DNA of 64,000 nucleotides from Mesorhizobium sp. (GCA_004020645.1 SAQL01000027.1:20413-84412), one strand, 5' to 3'. Shown: positions 1-9,472, counted from the stretch's first letter. Made by a program: numbers and translations. Notes: generated by a model from the letters alone, not told the origin.

Positions 1-1
1 T

Positions 2-1858
2 GATGTCGTGGGCTATTCCGCGCTGATGGAACGCGATGAGGCTGGCACATTCGAGCGTCTTCGTGCGGGACGCAAGGAACTGTTTGAGCCGGAGATTGCC
101 CGCCATCACGGCCAGATTTTCAAACTTATGGGCGACGGGATGCTCGCCGAATTTGGCAGCGTGGTGGACGCCGTGGAATGCGCCGTCTCGCTGCAGCGCG
201 GGCTGGCGGAACGGAATGCCGCCGTTCCCGAGGATCAGCGGATCCGGGTCAGGATCGGGATCAATCTCGGCGAGGTGATCGTCGAGGGCGAGGACCGATA
301 TGGCGAGGGCGTCAATGTCGCGGCCAGGCTTCAGCAGCTGGCAGACCCGGGCGGCATCTGTGTCTCGGGGAAGGTCGCCAGGGAGGTTGAGAAGAAGCTG
401 GCTTTCGGCTTCGAGCCGCTGGGCGAGCAGAAGGTGAAGAATATCGCCGAACCGGTGCAGGCCTTCCGCGTCATCCTTGAGGGACAAGCCCCACGCCAAC
501 CAGCGTGGTCATCGCCTCCGCGCTGGGTTTGGGCAGCAGCAGCCGTGCCAGTCCTTATTCTGGTTTTGGCCGGGACGGTCTGGCAATTGTGGCCGACTGC
601 GACAGTAAGCGGCAAACCGTCGGTAGCGGTGCTGCCGTTCGATAACTATGGCGGCGACGAGGCGACCGGACGCCTGGCCGATGGCCTCACTGAGGACATA
701 ATCACCGATCTGGCGGGGTTCCCTGAATTCCAGGTGATCGCCCGTAACTCGACTGAACAATACCGGGACAAACCAGCCGTGCCGAGTGAAGTGGGTAAGG
801 CGCTTGGCGCAGGATTTGTGGTCGAGGGGTCCATCCAGCGTCAGTCTGACCGCGTAAGAATTACGGCGCAGCTCATCGACGCCAAAACAGGCAAACATCT
901 TTGGTCGCAGCGCTGGGACCGGCCGGACGAGGACTTGTTCGCAATCCAGATCGAAATTTCCGAGCAGATTTCGAACCGCCTCGGCGGCGGCGCAGGTTTG
1001 GTCCAGGAGGCGGGCCGCATCGCCGCCCACCGAAAGCCGCCCGAGAATCTCAATGCCTACGAACTTTATCTGCTCGGCACCGAAAAACTCGAGCAAGTCA
1101 ATCAGTCGGATGTCGAGGAGGCCGTCAGGCTGCTCACCCGCGCGGTCGAACTGGACCCCGGCCTTGCCCGCGCTTGGGTCGAACTTAGCCATTCCCATGG
1201 TGTCTTGACCGGCTTTGGGGTTGAACCCGACAAGAACCGGGCTCTCTCTGCCGAGGCTGCCGAGCGCGCCGTCCAGCTCGATCCGAGCGATGCCGAGGCG
1301 CATGCTGTTTATGCCATGATTTTAAGTGACAGAGGCGAATTCGAACGCGCCAAGGCAGAGTTCGAGACCGCACTGCGCCTCGCTCCCGGTCAGTTCGAAG
1401 TTCTGACTTTCTATATCGATTGGGCCTCGACCTTCGGCGAGCCGGAGCGCACCGCGGAACTGGTCGACAAGGCGGTCAGTCTCAACCCCGGTTTCCCGAT
1501 GTGGAGTGCCAGGATTTTCACTCATGCCTACTTCATGGCGGGCCGGTATGAGGATGCCCTGCGGATGCTGGACCGCTTGACGCCGGAAAACTATGGAAGG
1601 AAACACTGGGTAATACGTTCTGGCGCGCTTGCGGCTCTTGGCCGAACTGAAGAGGCGAAGGTCTCAGTAACGGACGCACTCAGGCGGTTTCCCAATTTGA
1701 CCGTCGAGGGACTTATCAATGTTCCTGGATTCAGCGAAGCGGAGCGCCAGCGGTTGATCCAAACCATGCGGCTCGTCGGCTTTCCTGATTGCGCCAGGGC
1801 GGAAGAACTCGCGAAGGTAAAGAAGCCGTTGCGCCTGCCGCAGTGTGCTTCGCCGTAA
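2..1858 (+). CDS. Class III adenylate/guanylate cyclase with TolB-like and TPR regions (5' end outside the window)
   Basis: The frame is open from the first bases of the window, so the start lies upstream. The first visible residues are DVVGYSALM, which carry the first metal-binding Asp of class III cyclase domains, so only a few residues are missing. The catalytic domain (about residues 1-165) continues through MGDGMLAEF and GINLGEV. One membrane segment follows at about residues 180-200. A TolB/FlgO-like domain (VAVLPFDN onwards, about 205-340) and TPR-like helices fill the rest. The family makes cAMP or cGMP from ATP or GTP; this layout, with an inner-membrane anchor and a sensory C-terminus, is common in rhizobia, which carry many such paralogs. 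The ligand and the nucleotide preference cannot be told from the sequence. Confidence 0.88.
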   Translation, partial: DVVGYSALMERDEAGTFERLRAGRKELFEPEIARHHGQIFKLMGDGMLAEFGSVVDAVECAVSLQRGLAERNAAVPEDQRIRVRIGINLGEVIVEGEDRYGEGVNVAARLQQLADPGGICVSGKVAREVEKKLAFGFEPLGEQKVKNIAEPVQAFRVILEGQAPRQPAWSSPPRWVWAAAAVPVLILVLAGTVWQLWPTATVSGKPSVAVLPFDNYGGDEATGRLADGLTEDIITDLAGFPEFQVIARNSTEQYRDKPAVPSEVGKALGAGFVVEGSIQRQSDRVRITAQLIDAKTGKHLWSQRWDRPDEDLFAIQIEISEQISNRLGGGAGLVQEAGRIAAHRKPPENLNAYELYLLGTEKLEQVNQSDVEEAVRLLTRAVELDPGLARAWVELSHSHGVLTGFGVEPDKNRALSAEAAERAVQLDPSDAEAHAVYAMILSDRGEFERAKAEFETALRLAPGQFEVLTFYIDWASTFGEPERTAELVDKAVSLNPGFPMWSARIFTHAYFMAGRYEDALRMLDRLTPENYGRKHWVIRSGALAALGRTEEAKVSVTDALRRFPNLTVEGLINVPGFSEAERQRLIQTMRLVGFPDCARAEELAKVKKPLRLPQCASP

Positions 1859-2156
1859 CCGCGTTGAATGGCAGCCACGGATGACAAACGTCTCGAAGGG
1901 TCCGAGACGCGACCTTCGTTTCACTGACCGCGAAAGCCCAGATATGGCGCGATCCCGACCTCGCGCTCTCAAGTAAAGAACTCGTCCTCGTCCTCGCCGG
2001 TGAACTCCCATGGCTTGGGTCCGATATGATGCGTCGTTGCCACCCGACTGCGTGACACGGGCGAGAGGCCAACTGCCAGCTTTTCTTGCTAAGCCGGCAG
2101 TTCTGCAGGATTGGGGCGCTCTCAAATCGACTCAGAGAATGTTGGGGCAGGTGCAT
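1859..2156. other. Intergenic stretch before the tRNA
   Basis: About 300 bases between the cyclase stop and the tRNA 3' end. A short minus-strand frame ends in an acidic run (GEDEDEFFT) near 1975-2060, but it lacks a convincing start or Shine-Dalgarno site and I do not call it a gene. No repeat or terminator was recognised. Confidence 0.4.
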
Positions 2157-2246
2157 TGGCGGAGGGAGTGGGATTCGAACCCACGGTGGGCTTGCACCCA
2201 CGCCGGTTTTCAAGACCGGTGCCTTAAACCGCTCGGCCATCCCTCC
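2157..2246 (-). tRNA. tRNA-Ser (anticodon UGA)
   Basis: Read on the minus strand, the acceptor stem GGAGGGA pairs with TCCCTCC, followed by discriminator G and an encoded CCA. The D-stem is GCC/GGC. The anticodon stem CCGGT/ACCGG holds loop CTTGAAA, giving anticodon TGA. A long variable arm, typical of serine tRNA, precedes the T-arm with GTTCGAATC. Total length is 90 bases including CCA. It decodes UCA and related serine codons. It stands alone between two divergent intergenic stretches. Confidence 0.97.
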
Positions 2247-2651
2247 ATCGTGATTTTTCAATCACTTGGATGCTCGTCCTGATCTCAACTCATACCTGTC
2301 GGCACTGCTGCGCCACCCGGAGATCGTTCGCGCTTCATTGCTCTAGTGCGCCCGACGAAGTCCTGTCAACCAGCCGTTGCCTGTTCCTGCCATGGGCGTC
2401 TGACGGCGAAACTGAACCAGGACGAACATGGCTGCGCCGAAGATTGAAAAGCGGTGGTTTTTCACAACAATCGCCAGGACGGTTTGCACCACAATCTCGC
2501 CCGGTTCCGACCACAATCGGTTAATACGGTGATAAACAATTCCTGTGCAAAAGGGATTGCGAATCAAGGTGGCGCTGGCATTTGTCGAGTGGGTTTTGAC
2601 CCTGCCGACGGTCAAGTTGCGGTGCCTTTGTTGAGAGGGGACAATCGAAAA
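2247..2651. other. Intergenic stretch between tRNA-Ser and rlpA
   Basis: About 400 bases that should hold the promoters of the leftward tRNA and the rightward rlpA gene. Open frames cross it on both strands but show no family resemblance and no start with a ribosome binding site other than that of rlpA (GAGAGGGG at about 2633-2640). Confidence 0.4.
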
Positions 2652-3881
2652 ATGCAGAGCACGGCGCGCCCGCATCTTCGTCGCGCTTGCGCTTTCACGT
2701 TGTTTGCCCTCTCGGCTGCCTTGCTGGCGGCTTGCGCCGCGCCGCCACAGCCGAAGGCGATGATCAACAAGAAGCCCCGCTCCAAGGAATATTTTTCCGA
2801 GTCCGAATACGGCGTGAAGGCCAGCCCGCGCGTTACTTTCAAGATGTCGGGCCTGCAGCGTGGCGGCGGACGCGACCAGCTCGGCAAGCCCTATCAGGTG
2901 CGTGGCAAATGGTATTATCCGAAGGAAGACAAGCGCTATGCCAAGATGGGTCTCGCCTCCTGGTATGGCGAAGCCTTCCACGGCAGGCTGACCGCCAACG
3001 GCGAAGTCTACGACATGACACATCTGACCGGCGCGCATCCGACAATGCCGCTGCCGAGCTATGCGCGCGTCACCAATCTGAAGACCGGCAGCTCGGTCAT
3101 CGTGCGCGTCAACGATCGCGGTCCTTACCATGACGGGCGCATCATCGATGTGTCGAAGCGCGCCGCCGAAATGCTCGACTACGCCAATATCGGCACGGCC
3201 AAGGTGAAGGTCGAATATGTCGGACGGGCGCCGCTTCACGGCAATGACGAACAATATCTGATGGCCTCTTACCATCCCGGCAACAGGGCGCCGGATCCGT
3301 CGGACGGCCTGCCCACCGGCGTCATGATCGCCATGAATGGACCATCGCCGGGCACGGCGTTGGCCGCCGCCGCTCCATTTCCCGGCCAGTTGACGAATTC
3401 CGCACCGGCACAGCCTGTCATTGCGGCGCAGGCGCCGGCCTCCGGCAATGTGACGCTGCCCGATTTCGGGCCGATCGTGCCGGAACGCCCGCAGATCAAT
3501 CTGCCGGCGCAATCGCCGTTCAGCGTAGCGTCGCTGTCTTACGCGGACGAACGCGTGCAGCGCGCCTCCAATGTCTTTGCCGCGCTGGATGGCGCCGGCA
3601 TGTCGCCTGCCGAAATCCTTCGATCGTGGAAACGGCAAGCTCCTCCGGCCGCTTCGCCCACGGAGTATATCGCGGCTGGCTCGTTCGAGGATGCCGCCGA
3701 GGCGCAGCGTGTGGCAGCCCGGCTTTCCAGCTTCGGCAAGACCGAAATCCAGCGCTCCGAATTCGAGGGCAAGGACTGGTATTCGGTCAACCTCTATCCG
3801 GACGGCCATGGCAGCCTGGACGAGATGCTGCAGGCGGCATGGTCGCATGGCGCACCGGACGCGCTCGTGGTTCGGAACTGA
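2652..3881 (+). CDS. rlpA: Septal ring lytic transglycosylase RlpA family lipoprotein
   Basis: 409 residues. The start was chosen at 2652 because it follows a GAGAGGGG ribosome binding site and begins a clean lipoprotein signal peptide ending in lipobox LLAAC (Cys28). A double-psi beta-barrel domain lies at about residues 95-190 (GLASWYGEAFHGRLTANGE, then VRVNDRGPY), matching RlpA enzymes that cleave naked glycan strands of peptidoglycan. A Pro/Ala-rich linker leads to a C-terminal SPOR domain (about 335-409), which binds denuded peptidoglycan at division septa. The protein should sit in the outer membrane facing the periplasm. It is followed 111 bases later by a D-Ala-D-Ala carboxypeptidase-like gene, a common pairing in Rhizobiales. 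Confidence 0.93.
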   Translation: MQSTARPHLRRACAFTLFALSAALLAACAAPPQPKAMINKKPRSKEYFSESEYGVKASPRVTFKMSGLQRGGGRDQLGKPYQVRGKWYYPKEDKRYAKMGLASWYGEAFHGRLTANGEVYDMTHLTGAHPTMPLPSYARVTNLKTGSSVIVRVNDRGPYHDGRIIDVSKRAAEMLDYANIGTAKVKVEYVGRAPLHGNDEQYLMASYHPGNRAPDPSDGLPTGVMIAMNGPSPGTALAAAAPFPGQLTNSAPAQPVIAAQAPASGNVTLPDFGPIVPERPQINLPAQSPFSVASLSYADERVQRASNVFAALDGAGMSPAEILRSWKRQAPPAASPTEYIAAGSFEDAAEAQRVAARLSSFGKTEIQRSEFEGKDWYSVNLYPDGHGSLDEMLQAAWSHGAPDALVVRN

Positions 3882-3992
3882 CCGGCAAAACCTGAAGTTT
3901 TGCCCTGTTGTCCATCGCGCGGTTGATCGGCCGGGACAAAGCCTGATAGCCTAGAGCTTGCCAGGAATACCGGCTGACAGGTCGAACTTCTC

Positions 3993-5159
3993 ATGAAATC
4001 TCGCTTCGCCGCGCCTCTCGCCGGGCTTCTGGGTTTTGGCCTCCTGCTGCTTTCGCTGGCTCCGGCCGCGGCGCAGCTTTTCGAGACCAAGGCCGCGCAG
4101 GCCTTCATGATCGATGCCGAAACCGGAACGGTGCTGCTTTCCAAGGATGCCGACAGGCCGATCCAGCCGGCGTCGCTGGCCAAGCTGATGACGATGGAGG
4201 TGGTTTTCAACGCCATCAAATCGGGGCGCGTGACGCTCGATGACACTTTCGTGGTGAGTGAAAACGCATGGCGCACGGGCGGGGCGCCATCCGGGACGTC
4301 GACAATGTTTGCCATACTGAACTCAACGATCCGGCTTGAAGACCTGATCCAGGGCGTGACGGTTCAGGCCGCCAATGACGGCTGCATCATCATCGCCGAA
4401 GGTTTTGCGGGATCGGAGGCGAATTTCGCGACTGAGATGACCGAGCGCGCAAGGCAGATTGGCCTCGAGAAATCGACATTCGTCAATTCAACCGGTCTGC
4501 CGGCCGACGGTCAGCAGACGACGGTTCGAGAGCTTGCGCTTCTGGCCCTGCATATCTGGCGCGAGTACCCGGACCTCTATCGCTATTACGGCCAAAAAGA
4601 TTTCACCTGGAACAAGATCACCCAGAGGAACCGCAACCCGCTGCTGGCGATGGATATCGGTGCCGACGGCCTGGCGATCGGCAGGAGCGAGGCATCCGGG
4701 TTTGGCGTCGTCGGCTCGGTCAGCCACAGTGGCAGGCGGGTCATTGCGGCGATGAGCGGCCTGACAAGCGACCGCGAGCGCGCCGAGGAAGCGCGAAAGC
4801 TGCTCGACTGGGGCCTTCGTTCCTTCCAGAAGACCAAGATTTTCGCCAAGGACGAGGTGGTCGGCGAGGCCCAGGTTTTCGGCGGTGTGAAATCCGGCGT
4901 GGCGCTGAAGGCAAAAGCGCCCGTGGTCATCTTCCTGCCAATCGCCAACCGCGACAAGCTGACCGCCGAGATCGTCTATGACGGGCCGGTTGCAGCCCCC
5001 GTGGAGGAGGGGCAACCAGTGGGTGCGCTGCGGGTCTGGATCGGTGATACGCTGAGCCAGGAGACGCCGCTTTTCGCGGCCGAATCGGTTGGCGTCGGCT
5101 CGCTGCCGCAACGCGCGCTCGATGCCGCCAAGGAACTGGCCGTCGGCTGGCTGCGTTAA
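3993..5159 (+). CDS. D-alanyl-D-alanine carboxypeptidase family protein (DacF/PBP5-like) with degenerate active site
   Basis: 388 residues with a signal peptide (hydrophobic residues about 10-27, cut near AAAQ). The serine nucleophile motif SLAK is intact at residues 61-64. The second motif, normally SxN, reads AAN (126-128), and the third, normally KTG, reads AIG (228-230). The surrounding fold is well kept: VNSTGLP, NRNPLLAM, and the C-terminal PBP5-type beta domain. Family members trim the terminal D-Ala from peptidoglycan side chains in the periplasm. With two of three motifs altered, normal activity is doubtful, so it may be a binding or regulatory paralog. Both substitutions were checked codon by codon. 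Confidence 0.9.
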   Translation: MKSRFAAPLAGLLGFGLLLLSLAPAAAQLFETKAAQAFMIDAETGTVLLSKDADRPIQPASLAKLMTMEVVFNAIKSGRVTLDDTFVVSENAWRTGGAPSGTSTMFAILNSTIRLEDLIQGVTVQAANDGCIIIAEGFAGSEANFATEMTERARQIGLEKSTFVNSTGLPADGQQTTVRELALLALHIWREYPDLYRYYGQKDFTWNKITQRNRNPLLAMDIGADGLAIGRSEASGFGVVGSVSHSGRRVIAAMSGLTSDRERAEEARKLLDWGLRSFQKTKIFAKDEVVGEAQVFGGVKSGVALKAKAPVVIFLPIANRDKLTAEIVYDGPVAAPVEEGQPVGALRVWIGDTLSQETPLFAAESVGVGSLPQRALDAAKELAVGWLR

Positions 5160-5257
5160 TGCACGTCGCCCAAAAGTGCGCAGCGGCTCTGGGGCAACGA
5201 CATGCGTGAAAAGGGCCTAAAGAGCGTCGCACATCTTCAGACGCGACGCGCTGTAGC
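5159..5257. repeat. Palindromic intergenic repeat, CGACATGC-type module plus GCGTCGC hairpin
   Basis: Begins at the dacF-like stop codon. Left arm ATGCACGTCG (5159-5168) and right arm CGACATGCGT (5198-5207) form an imperfect inverted repeat around CCCAAAAGTGCGCAGCGG-like sequence. A second hairpin has arms GCGTCGC (5223-5229) and GCGACGC (5243-5249). Read in reverse it resembles the element at 15577-15637, so the two are one repeat family. It may act as an mRNA 3'-end or processing structure; that is inference. Confidence 0.7.
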
Positions 5258-5319
5258 ACCACGGCGTGGACCTTTTCTCAAGTCAGGACTATTACGGTCC
5301 CGCAGCATGGATAAGGGCT

Positions 5320-5991
5320 TTGGCATACGGATTTTTCATCACCTTCGAAGGCGGAGAAGGGGCAGGCAAGTCGACGCAGATCGAGCGGCTGGCCAGTAAG
5401 ATGCGCGCCAAGAAATACGATGTCCTTGTCACGCGTGAACCGGGTGGCTCGCCGGGCGCAGAGGCGGTCAGGCATGTCCTGCTTTCCGGGGCTGCCGAGC
5501 CATTCGGCCCCCGGATGGAGGCGCTGCTTTTCGCCGCCGCGCGTTCCGACCATGTCGAGCAGGTCATCCGGCCGGCGGTCGAACGCGGCTCGATCGTGCT
5601 TTGTGATCGCTTCGTGGACTCCTCGCGCGTCTACCAGGGCGTCACCGGCGGCCTCGACCCGGCGTTCATGGGAGCTCTGGAAAAGGTCGCCATCAATGGC
5701 ATGGTGCCCGACATGACGCTGATCTTTGACATCGACCCGGCCGAAGGACTGCGGCGCGCCACGGCACGGCGGGGCACCGATGCCGGAGCCGACCGCTTCG
5801 AAAAGGAAACGCTTGATATCCACCAGCGCCGCCGCGAAGCCTTTCTGGCGATCGCCGCGGCAGAGCCCGAGCGCTGCATCGTCGTCGACGCGTCCGCCGA
5901 CCCCGACACGGTGGAGAATGTCGTTACCGCCGCCGTGTTCGCGGCCCTGGAGACGATGACGCCGGCGCGCAGGAAGCAGGCGCCGGGATGA
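5320..5991 (+). CDS. tmk: Thymidylate kinase
   Basis: Phosphorylates dTMP to dTDP in the cytoplasm for DNA synthesis. The P-loop GGEGAGKST lies at residues 11-19 when TTG at 5320 is used. The substrate motif DRFVDSSRVYQG and the lid-region Arg/Asp run are also present. The TTG start gives MAYGFFITF, lining up with the usual family N-terminus and giving 223 residues, the normal size. An in-frame ATG at 5266 would add 18 unusual residues that overlap an intergenic repeat boundary. The gene overlaps holB by 4 bases (ATGA), indicating translational coupling. Confidence 0.93.
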   Translation: MAYGFFITFEGGEGAGKSTQIERLASKMRAKKYDVLVTREPGGSPGAEAVRHVLLSGAAEPFGPRMEALLFAAARSDHVEQVIRPAVERGSIVLCDRFVDSSRVYQGVTGGLDPAFMGALEKVAINGMVPDMTLIFDIDPAEGLRRATARRGTDAGADRFEKETLDIHQRRREAFLAIAAAEPERCIVVDASADPDTVENVVTAAVFAALETMTPARRKQAPG

Positions 5992-7043
5992 TTTTCGAAC
6001 GGATCGCACCAGAACAGCACGACACGCTGGACGGCGTACCGGAGCCATCCGAGACGCCGCGTCTGGTCGGGCATGACCAGGCGGCGAACATGCTGGCGTC
6101 GGCCTATCGTTCCGGGAAGCTGCCGCATGCGCTGATCTTTGTCGGACCGGTCGGCATCGGCAAGGCGACGCTCGCCTTTCACCTGGCGCATCATCTGTTG
6201 AAGCATCCCGCGTTCGAACAGGCGCCGGAGGTCCTTGCCGTTCCCGATCCGGCGTCGTCGCTGTTTCGCCAGATCGCCACCGGCGCGCACCCTTCGGTGC
6301 TGCATCTGACCCGCCCGCCGAACGACAAGACGAAGAGCTTTAAGACGGTCGTCACCGTCGATGAGATCCGCAAGGTCAGCCGCTTCCTGTCGCTGACCTC
6401 GCATGACGGCAGCTACCGGGTGGTGATCGTCGATCCGGCCGACGACATGAATACCAATGCGGCCAACGCTTTGTTGAAGAATCTTGAAGAACCACCGGCA
6501 CGCACACTGTTCATCCTCATCGTCCATGCGCCGGGCAGCCTGCTGCCGACGATCCGCTCGCGCTGCCAGATGGTGCGGCTGACGCCGCTCGACGCCGAGA
6601 GCCTGATGACGGTTCTGGAGAGCGTCGAGCCACCGCCGCCGGACGATCCCGCGGCGCGTGCGGCACTGGCCAACCGGGCAGGGGGCAGTGCGCGCACCGC
6701 AATCCTGTTGACGCAGTATGGCGGGCTGGAAATCGCCGAGACGCTCGACGCCCTGGCGACAGCGGGAAAGAGCGATGTTGCCGGCGCCTATCGTCTCGCC
6801 GAGGCGGTCGCCGGGCGCGACCAGGCGATCCAGTTCGATATCTTCAATCGCCGTGCGCTCGACCTGCTCTCGACCGGTGCAAGCCAGGCCGCGCTGGCGG
6901 GCGATCTGGCGCGGGCCAAAGCGCTGTCGGATACTTGGCACGAGGCTTTGAACGCTATATCTGAGACCGACACCTACAATCTCGACAAGAAGCAGCACGC
7001 CTTGACCATGATCGACCGCCTGAATTCTGCAATGCGAATGTGA
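5988..7043 (+). CDS. holB: DNA polymerase III delta' subunit
   Basis: 351 residues. Member of the AAA+ clamp loader that places the beta clamp on primed DNA. The P-loop GPVGIGKA is at about residues 53-60, and NALLKNLEEPP matches the clamp-loader sensor region. The C-terminal half is the helical collar domain. It starts inside the tmk stop, the standard tmk-holB arrangement of alphaproteobacteria, and is followed by metG after an 81-base gap. Confidence 0.94.
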   Translation: MIFERIAPEQHDTLDGVPEPSETPRLVGHDQAANMLASAYRSGKLPHALIFVGPVGIGKATLAFHLAHHLLKHPAFEQAPEVLAVPDPASSLFRQIATGAHPSVLHLTRPPNDKTKSFKTVVTVDEIRKVSRFLSLTSHDGSYRVVIVDPADDMNTNAANALLKNLEEPPARTLFILIVHAPGSLLPTIRSRCQMVRLTPLDAESLMTVLESVEPPPPDDPAARAALANRAGGSARTAILLTQYGGLEIAETLDALATAGKSDVAGAYRLAEAVAGRDQAIQFDIFNRRALDLLSTGASQAALAGDLARAKALSDTWHEALNAISETDTYNLDKKQHALTMIDRLNSAMRM

Positions 7044-7124
7044 CGGCCCATCGGGATGGCAATCGCCGTTTCGATGCGATATCTCACCGGCATCTTTCAT
7101 TCAGACATTCATGACGGCTCATCC

Positions 7125-8678
7125 ATGGCACGCGAAAAATACTACCTCACGACGCCGATTTTCTATCCGAACGGCAAGCCGCATATCGGTCATGCCTACA
7201 ATGTCATCGCCAGCGATACGCTGGCCCGCTTCCAGCGGCTCGACGGCAAGGACGTCTTCTTCGTCTCGGGAACCGACGAGCACGGTTTGAAGATGCAGCA
7301 AACAGCGGACGCCGAGGGCTTGACGCCGAAAGCGCTTGCCGATCGCAATTCGGCGATCTTCCGCTCGATGCTCGAAGCGACCGGTTGCTCGAACGACGTT
7401 TTCATCCGCACCACCGAGGAGCGCCACTACAAGGCCTGCCAGGCGATCTGGACGCGCATGGCGGAAAACGGCGACATTTACCTCGACCGCTATAGCGGCT
7501 GGTATTCGGTGCGACAGGAAGCCTATTTCGACGAGGCCGAAACCAAGGTCGGCGACGACGGCGTACGCCGCGAACCGCTCGGCTCGCCCGTCGAATGGAC
7601 CGAGGAAGAGAGCTATTTCTTCCGCCTTTCCGCCTATCAGGACAGGCTGCTCGCGCTCTATGAGAGCAGCCCCGAATTCGTTGGACCGACGGAGCGGCGC
7701 AACGAAATCGTCAGCTTCGTCAAATCCGGGCTGAAGGATCTGTCGATCTCGCGCACCACATTCAATTGGGGCGTGCCGGTGCCGGGCGACGACAAGCATG
7801 TGATGTATGTCTGGGTCGATGCGCTGACCAACTACATCACCGCTGCCGGTTATCCGGATACGGCCGATGAGAGATGGTCCTTCTGGCCGGCGAACGTCCA
7901 CGTCATCGGCAAGGACATCGTCCGCTTCCACGCCGTCTACTGGCCTGCCTTCCTGCTGTCGGCAGGGATCGAACTGCCGAAGCGCGTGTTCGCGCATGGC
8001 TTTCTATTCAACCGCGGCGAGAAAATGTCGAAATCGGTCGGCAATGTCGTCGATCCGTTCGCGATGATCGAGCATTACGGCCTCGATCAGGTGCGCTATT
8101 TCTTCATGCGCGAAGTGCCATTCGGCCAGGACGGCAGCTACAGTCACGATGCCATCGTCAACCGCACCAATGCCGACCTCGCCAACGATCTCGGCAACCT
8201 GGCGCAGCGCTCGCTGTCGATGATCGCCAAGAATTGCGGCGGCGTGGTGCCGAAGCGCGGCAAACTGAGCGATGCCGACAAGGTGATCCTCGATCAGGCA
8301 AGTGCCGCCCTTGTCACGGCACGCAAGGCGATGGCCGAACAGGGCATCCATCTGGCGCTGGCGGCGATCTTTGGCGTGGTGGCGGAAGCCAACCGCTACT
8401 TCGCCGGGCAGGAGCCGTGGGCGCTGAAGAAGACCGATCCCGTCCGCATGGAAACCGTGCTGTGGACGACGGCCGAGGTGATCCGACGCCTCGCGATCCT
8501 TTGCCAGCCCGTCGTCCCGACCTCGGCGGCGAAGCTGCTCGACCTCCTGGCCGTGCCGGCGGACAGCCGCGATTTCGCGCACATCGCCGAAGGTCGTGCG
8601 CTGGTGCCCGGCACGGCTCTGCCGGCGCCGGAACCGGTTTTTCCTCGCTATGTCGAGCAGCCGGACGCGAACATCTGA
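7125..8678 (+). CDS. metG: Methionine--tRNA ligase
   Basis: 517 residues from ATG 7125; the in-frame ATG at 7056 would add 23 residues unlike the family. Charges tRNA-Met with methionine. The class I signature HIGH is at residues 20-23 and KMSKS at 300-304. The zinc-knuckle cysteines are absent (the GWYSVRQEAYFDE region lacks CxxC), and there is no C-terminal EMAP domain, as usual in alphaproteobacterial enzymes. The stop overlaps the tatD start by one base (TGATG), so the two are translated together. Confidence 0.97.
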   Translation: MAREKYYLTTPIFYPNGKPHIGHAYNVIASDTLARFQRLDGKDVFFVSGTDEHGLKMQQTADAEGLTPKALADRNSAIFRSMLEATGCSNDVFIRTTEERHYKACQAIWTRMAENGDIYLDRYSGWYSVRQEAYFDEAETKVGDDGVRREPLGSPVEWTEEESYFFRLSAYQDRLLALYESSPEFVGPTERRNEIVSFVKSGLKDLSISRTTFNWGVPVPGDDKHVMYVWVDALTNYITAAGYPDTADERWSFWPANVHVIGKDIVRFHAVYWPAFLLSAGIELPKRVFAHGFLFNRGEKMSKSVGNVVDPFAMIEHYGLDQVRYFFMREVPFGQDGSYSHDAIVNRTNADLANDLGNLAQRSLSMIAKNCGGVVPKRGKLSDADKVILDQASAALVTARKAMAEQGIHLALAAIFGVVAEANRYFAGQEPWALKKTDPVRMETVLWTTAEVIRRLAILCQPVVPTSAAKLLDLLAVPADSRDFAHIAEGRALVPGTALPAPEPVFPRYVEQPDANI

Positions 8679-9472
8679 TGTTGGTCGACAGTCACTGCCA
8701 TCTCGACTTTCCGGATTTCGCGGAGGAGCGGGCGGCCATCGTCGCCCGCGCCTTGGCCGCCGGAATCGGTCGCATGGTGACGATCTCGACGCGTGTGAAG
8801 CGGTTCCAACAAGTGCTTGATATCGCTGAATCTTTCGACGAAGTCTATTGCTCGGTCGGCACCCATCCGCACAATGCCGCCGAGGAGCTGGACGTGACTG
8901 TCGAGGAGCTTGTCCGGCTGTCCGCTCATCGCAAAGTGGTGGCGATTGGCGAGGCCGGGCTCGACTATTTCTACGATCATGCGCCGCGCGATGCGCAGGC
9001 GCAGGGCTTTCGCATCCATATCGCCGCCGCGCGTCAAACGGGCCTGCCGCTGGTCATCCATGCGCGCGATGCCGACAGCGACATGGCTGATATCCTCGAG
9101 GACGAAACAGGGAAGGGCGCCTTCCCCTTCATCCTGCACTGTTTTTCGTCAGGGCGTAGGTTGGCCGAAGTCGGCGTGGCGCTCGGCGGCTACGTTTCGT
9201 TTTCCGGCATCGTGACCTTCAAGAATTCGGCCGAGCTGCGCGCCATCGCCGCCGATGTGCCACATGATCGCCTGCTGGTCGAAACCGACGCGCCATACCT
9301 CGCGCCGATACCGTTTCGCGGCAAGCGCAACGAGCCTGCCTATGTCGCCCATACAGCCAAGGTGCTGGCCGAAACGATCGGCGTCAGCGAGGCGGAGATC
9401 GCTGATGTCACCACGGACAATTTCTTCCGGCTGTTCAAGAAGATGCCGCGCCCAATCGCACTGAGCACCTGA
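8678..9472 (+). CDS. tatD: TatD family metal-dependent hydrolase (DNase)
   Basis: 264 residues. The N-terminal metal motif DSHCHLD (His6, His8) opens a TIM-barrel amidohydrolase. GEAGLDY, VIHARDAD, HCFSSG and ETDAPYL supply the remaining ligand positions. TatD/YcfH proteins are 3'-5' exonucleases linked to DNA repair; the physiological substrate of the YcfH branch next to metG is uncertain. The start was fixed by the TGATG overlap with metG and by the conserved MLVDSHCHLD opening. The next gene starts 3 bases after the stop. Confidence 0.93.
   Translation: MLVDSHCHLDFPDFAEERAAIVARALAAGIGRMVTISTRVKRFQQVLDIAESFDEVYCSVGTHPHNAAEELDVTVEELVRLSAHRKVVAIGEAGLDYFYDHAPRDAQAQGFRIHIAAARQTGLPLVIHARDADSDMADILEDETGKGAFPFILHCFSSGRRLAEVGVALGGYVSFSGIVTFKNSAELRAIAADVPHDRLLVETDAPYLAPIPFRGKRNEPAYVAHTAKVLAETIGVSEAEIADVTTDNFFRLFKKMPRPIALST

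Noticed and set aside
1975..2062. Short minus-strand frame ending GEDEDEFFT
   Set aside because: No ribosome binding site, under 30 codons and no repeated appearance; insufficient support.
1731..2261. A minus-strand frame running through the tRNA and reading GGMAERFKAPVLKTG
   Set aside because: This is the well-known false translation of a serine tRNA gene, which folds cleanly at 2157-2246.
2343..3848. A 500-codon open frame opposite rlpA on the minus strand
   Set aside because: It is the antisense shadow of rlpA, with Arg/His-rich composition and no family motif; rlpA has a signal peptide, domains and ribosome binding site.
5631..7100. A 490-codon minus-strand frame opposite tmk and holB
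   Set aside because: Antisense shadow typical of high-GC DNA; tmk and holB on the plus strand have clear motifs.
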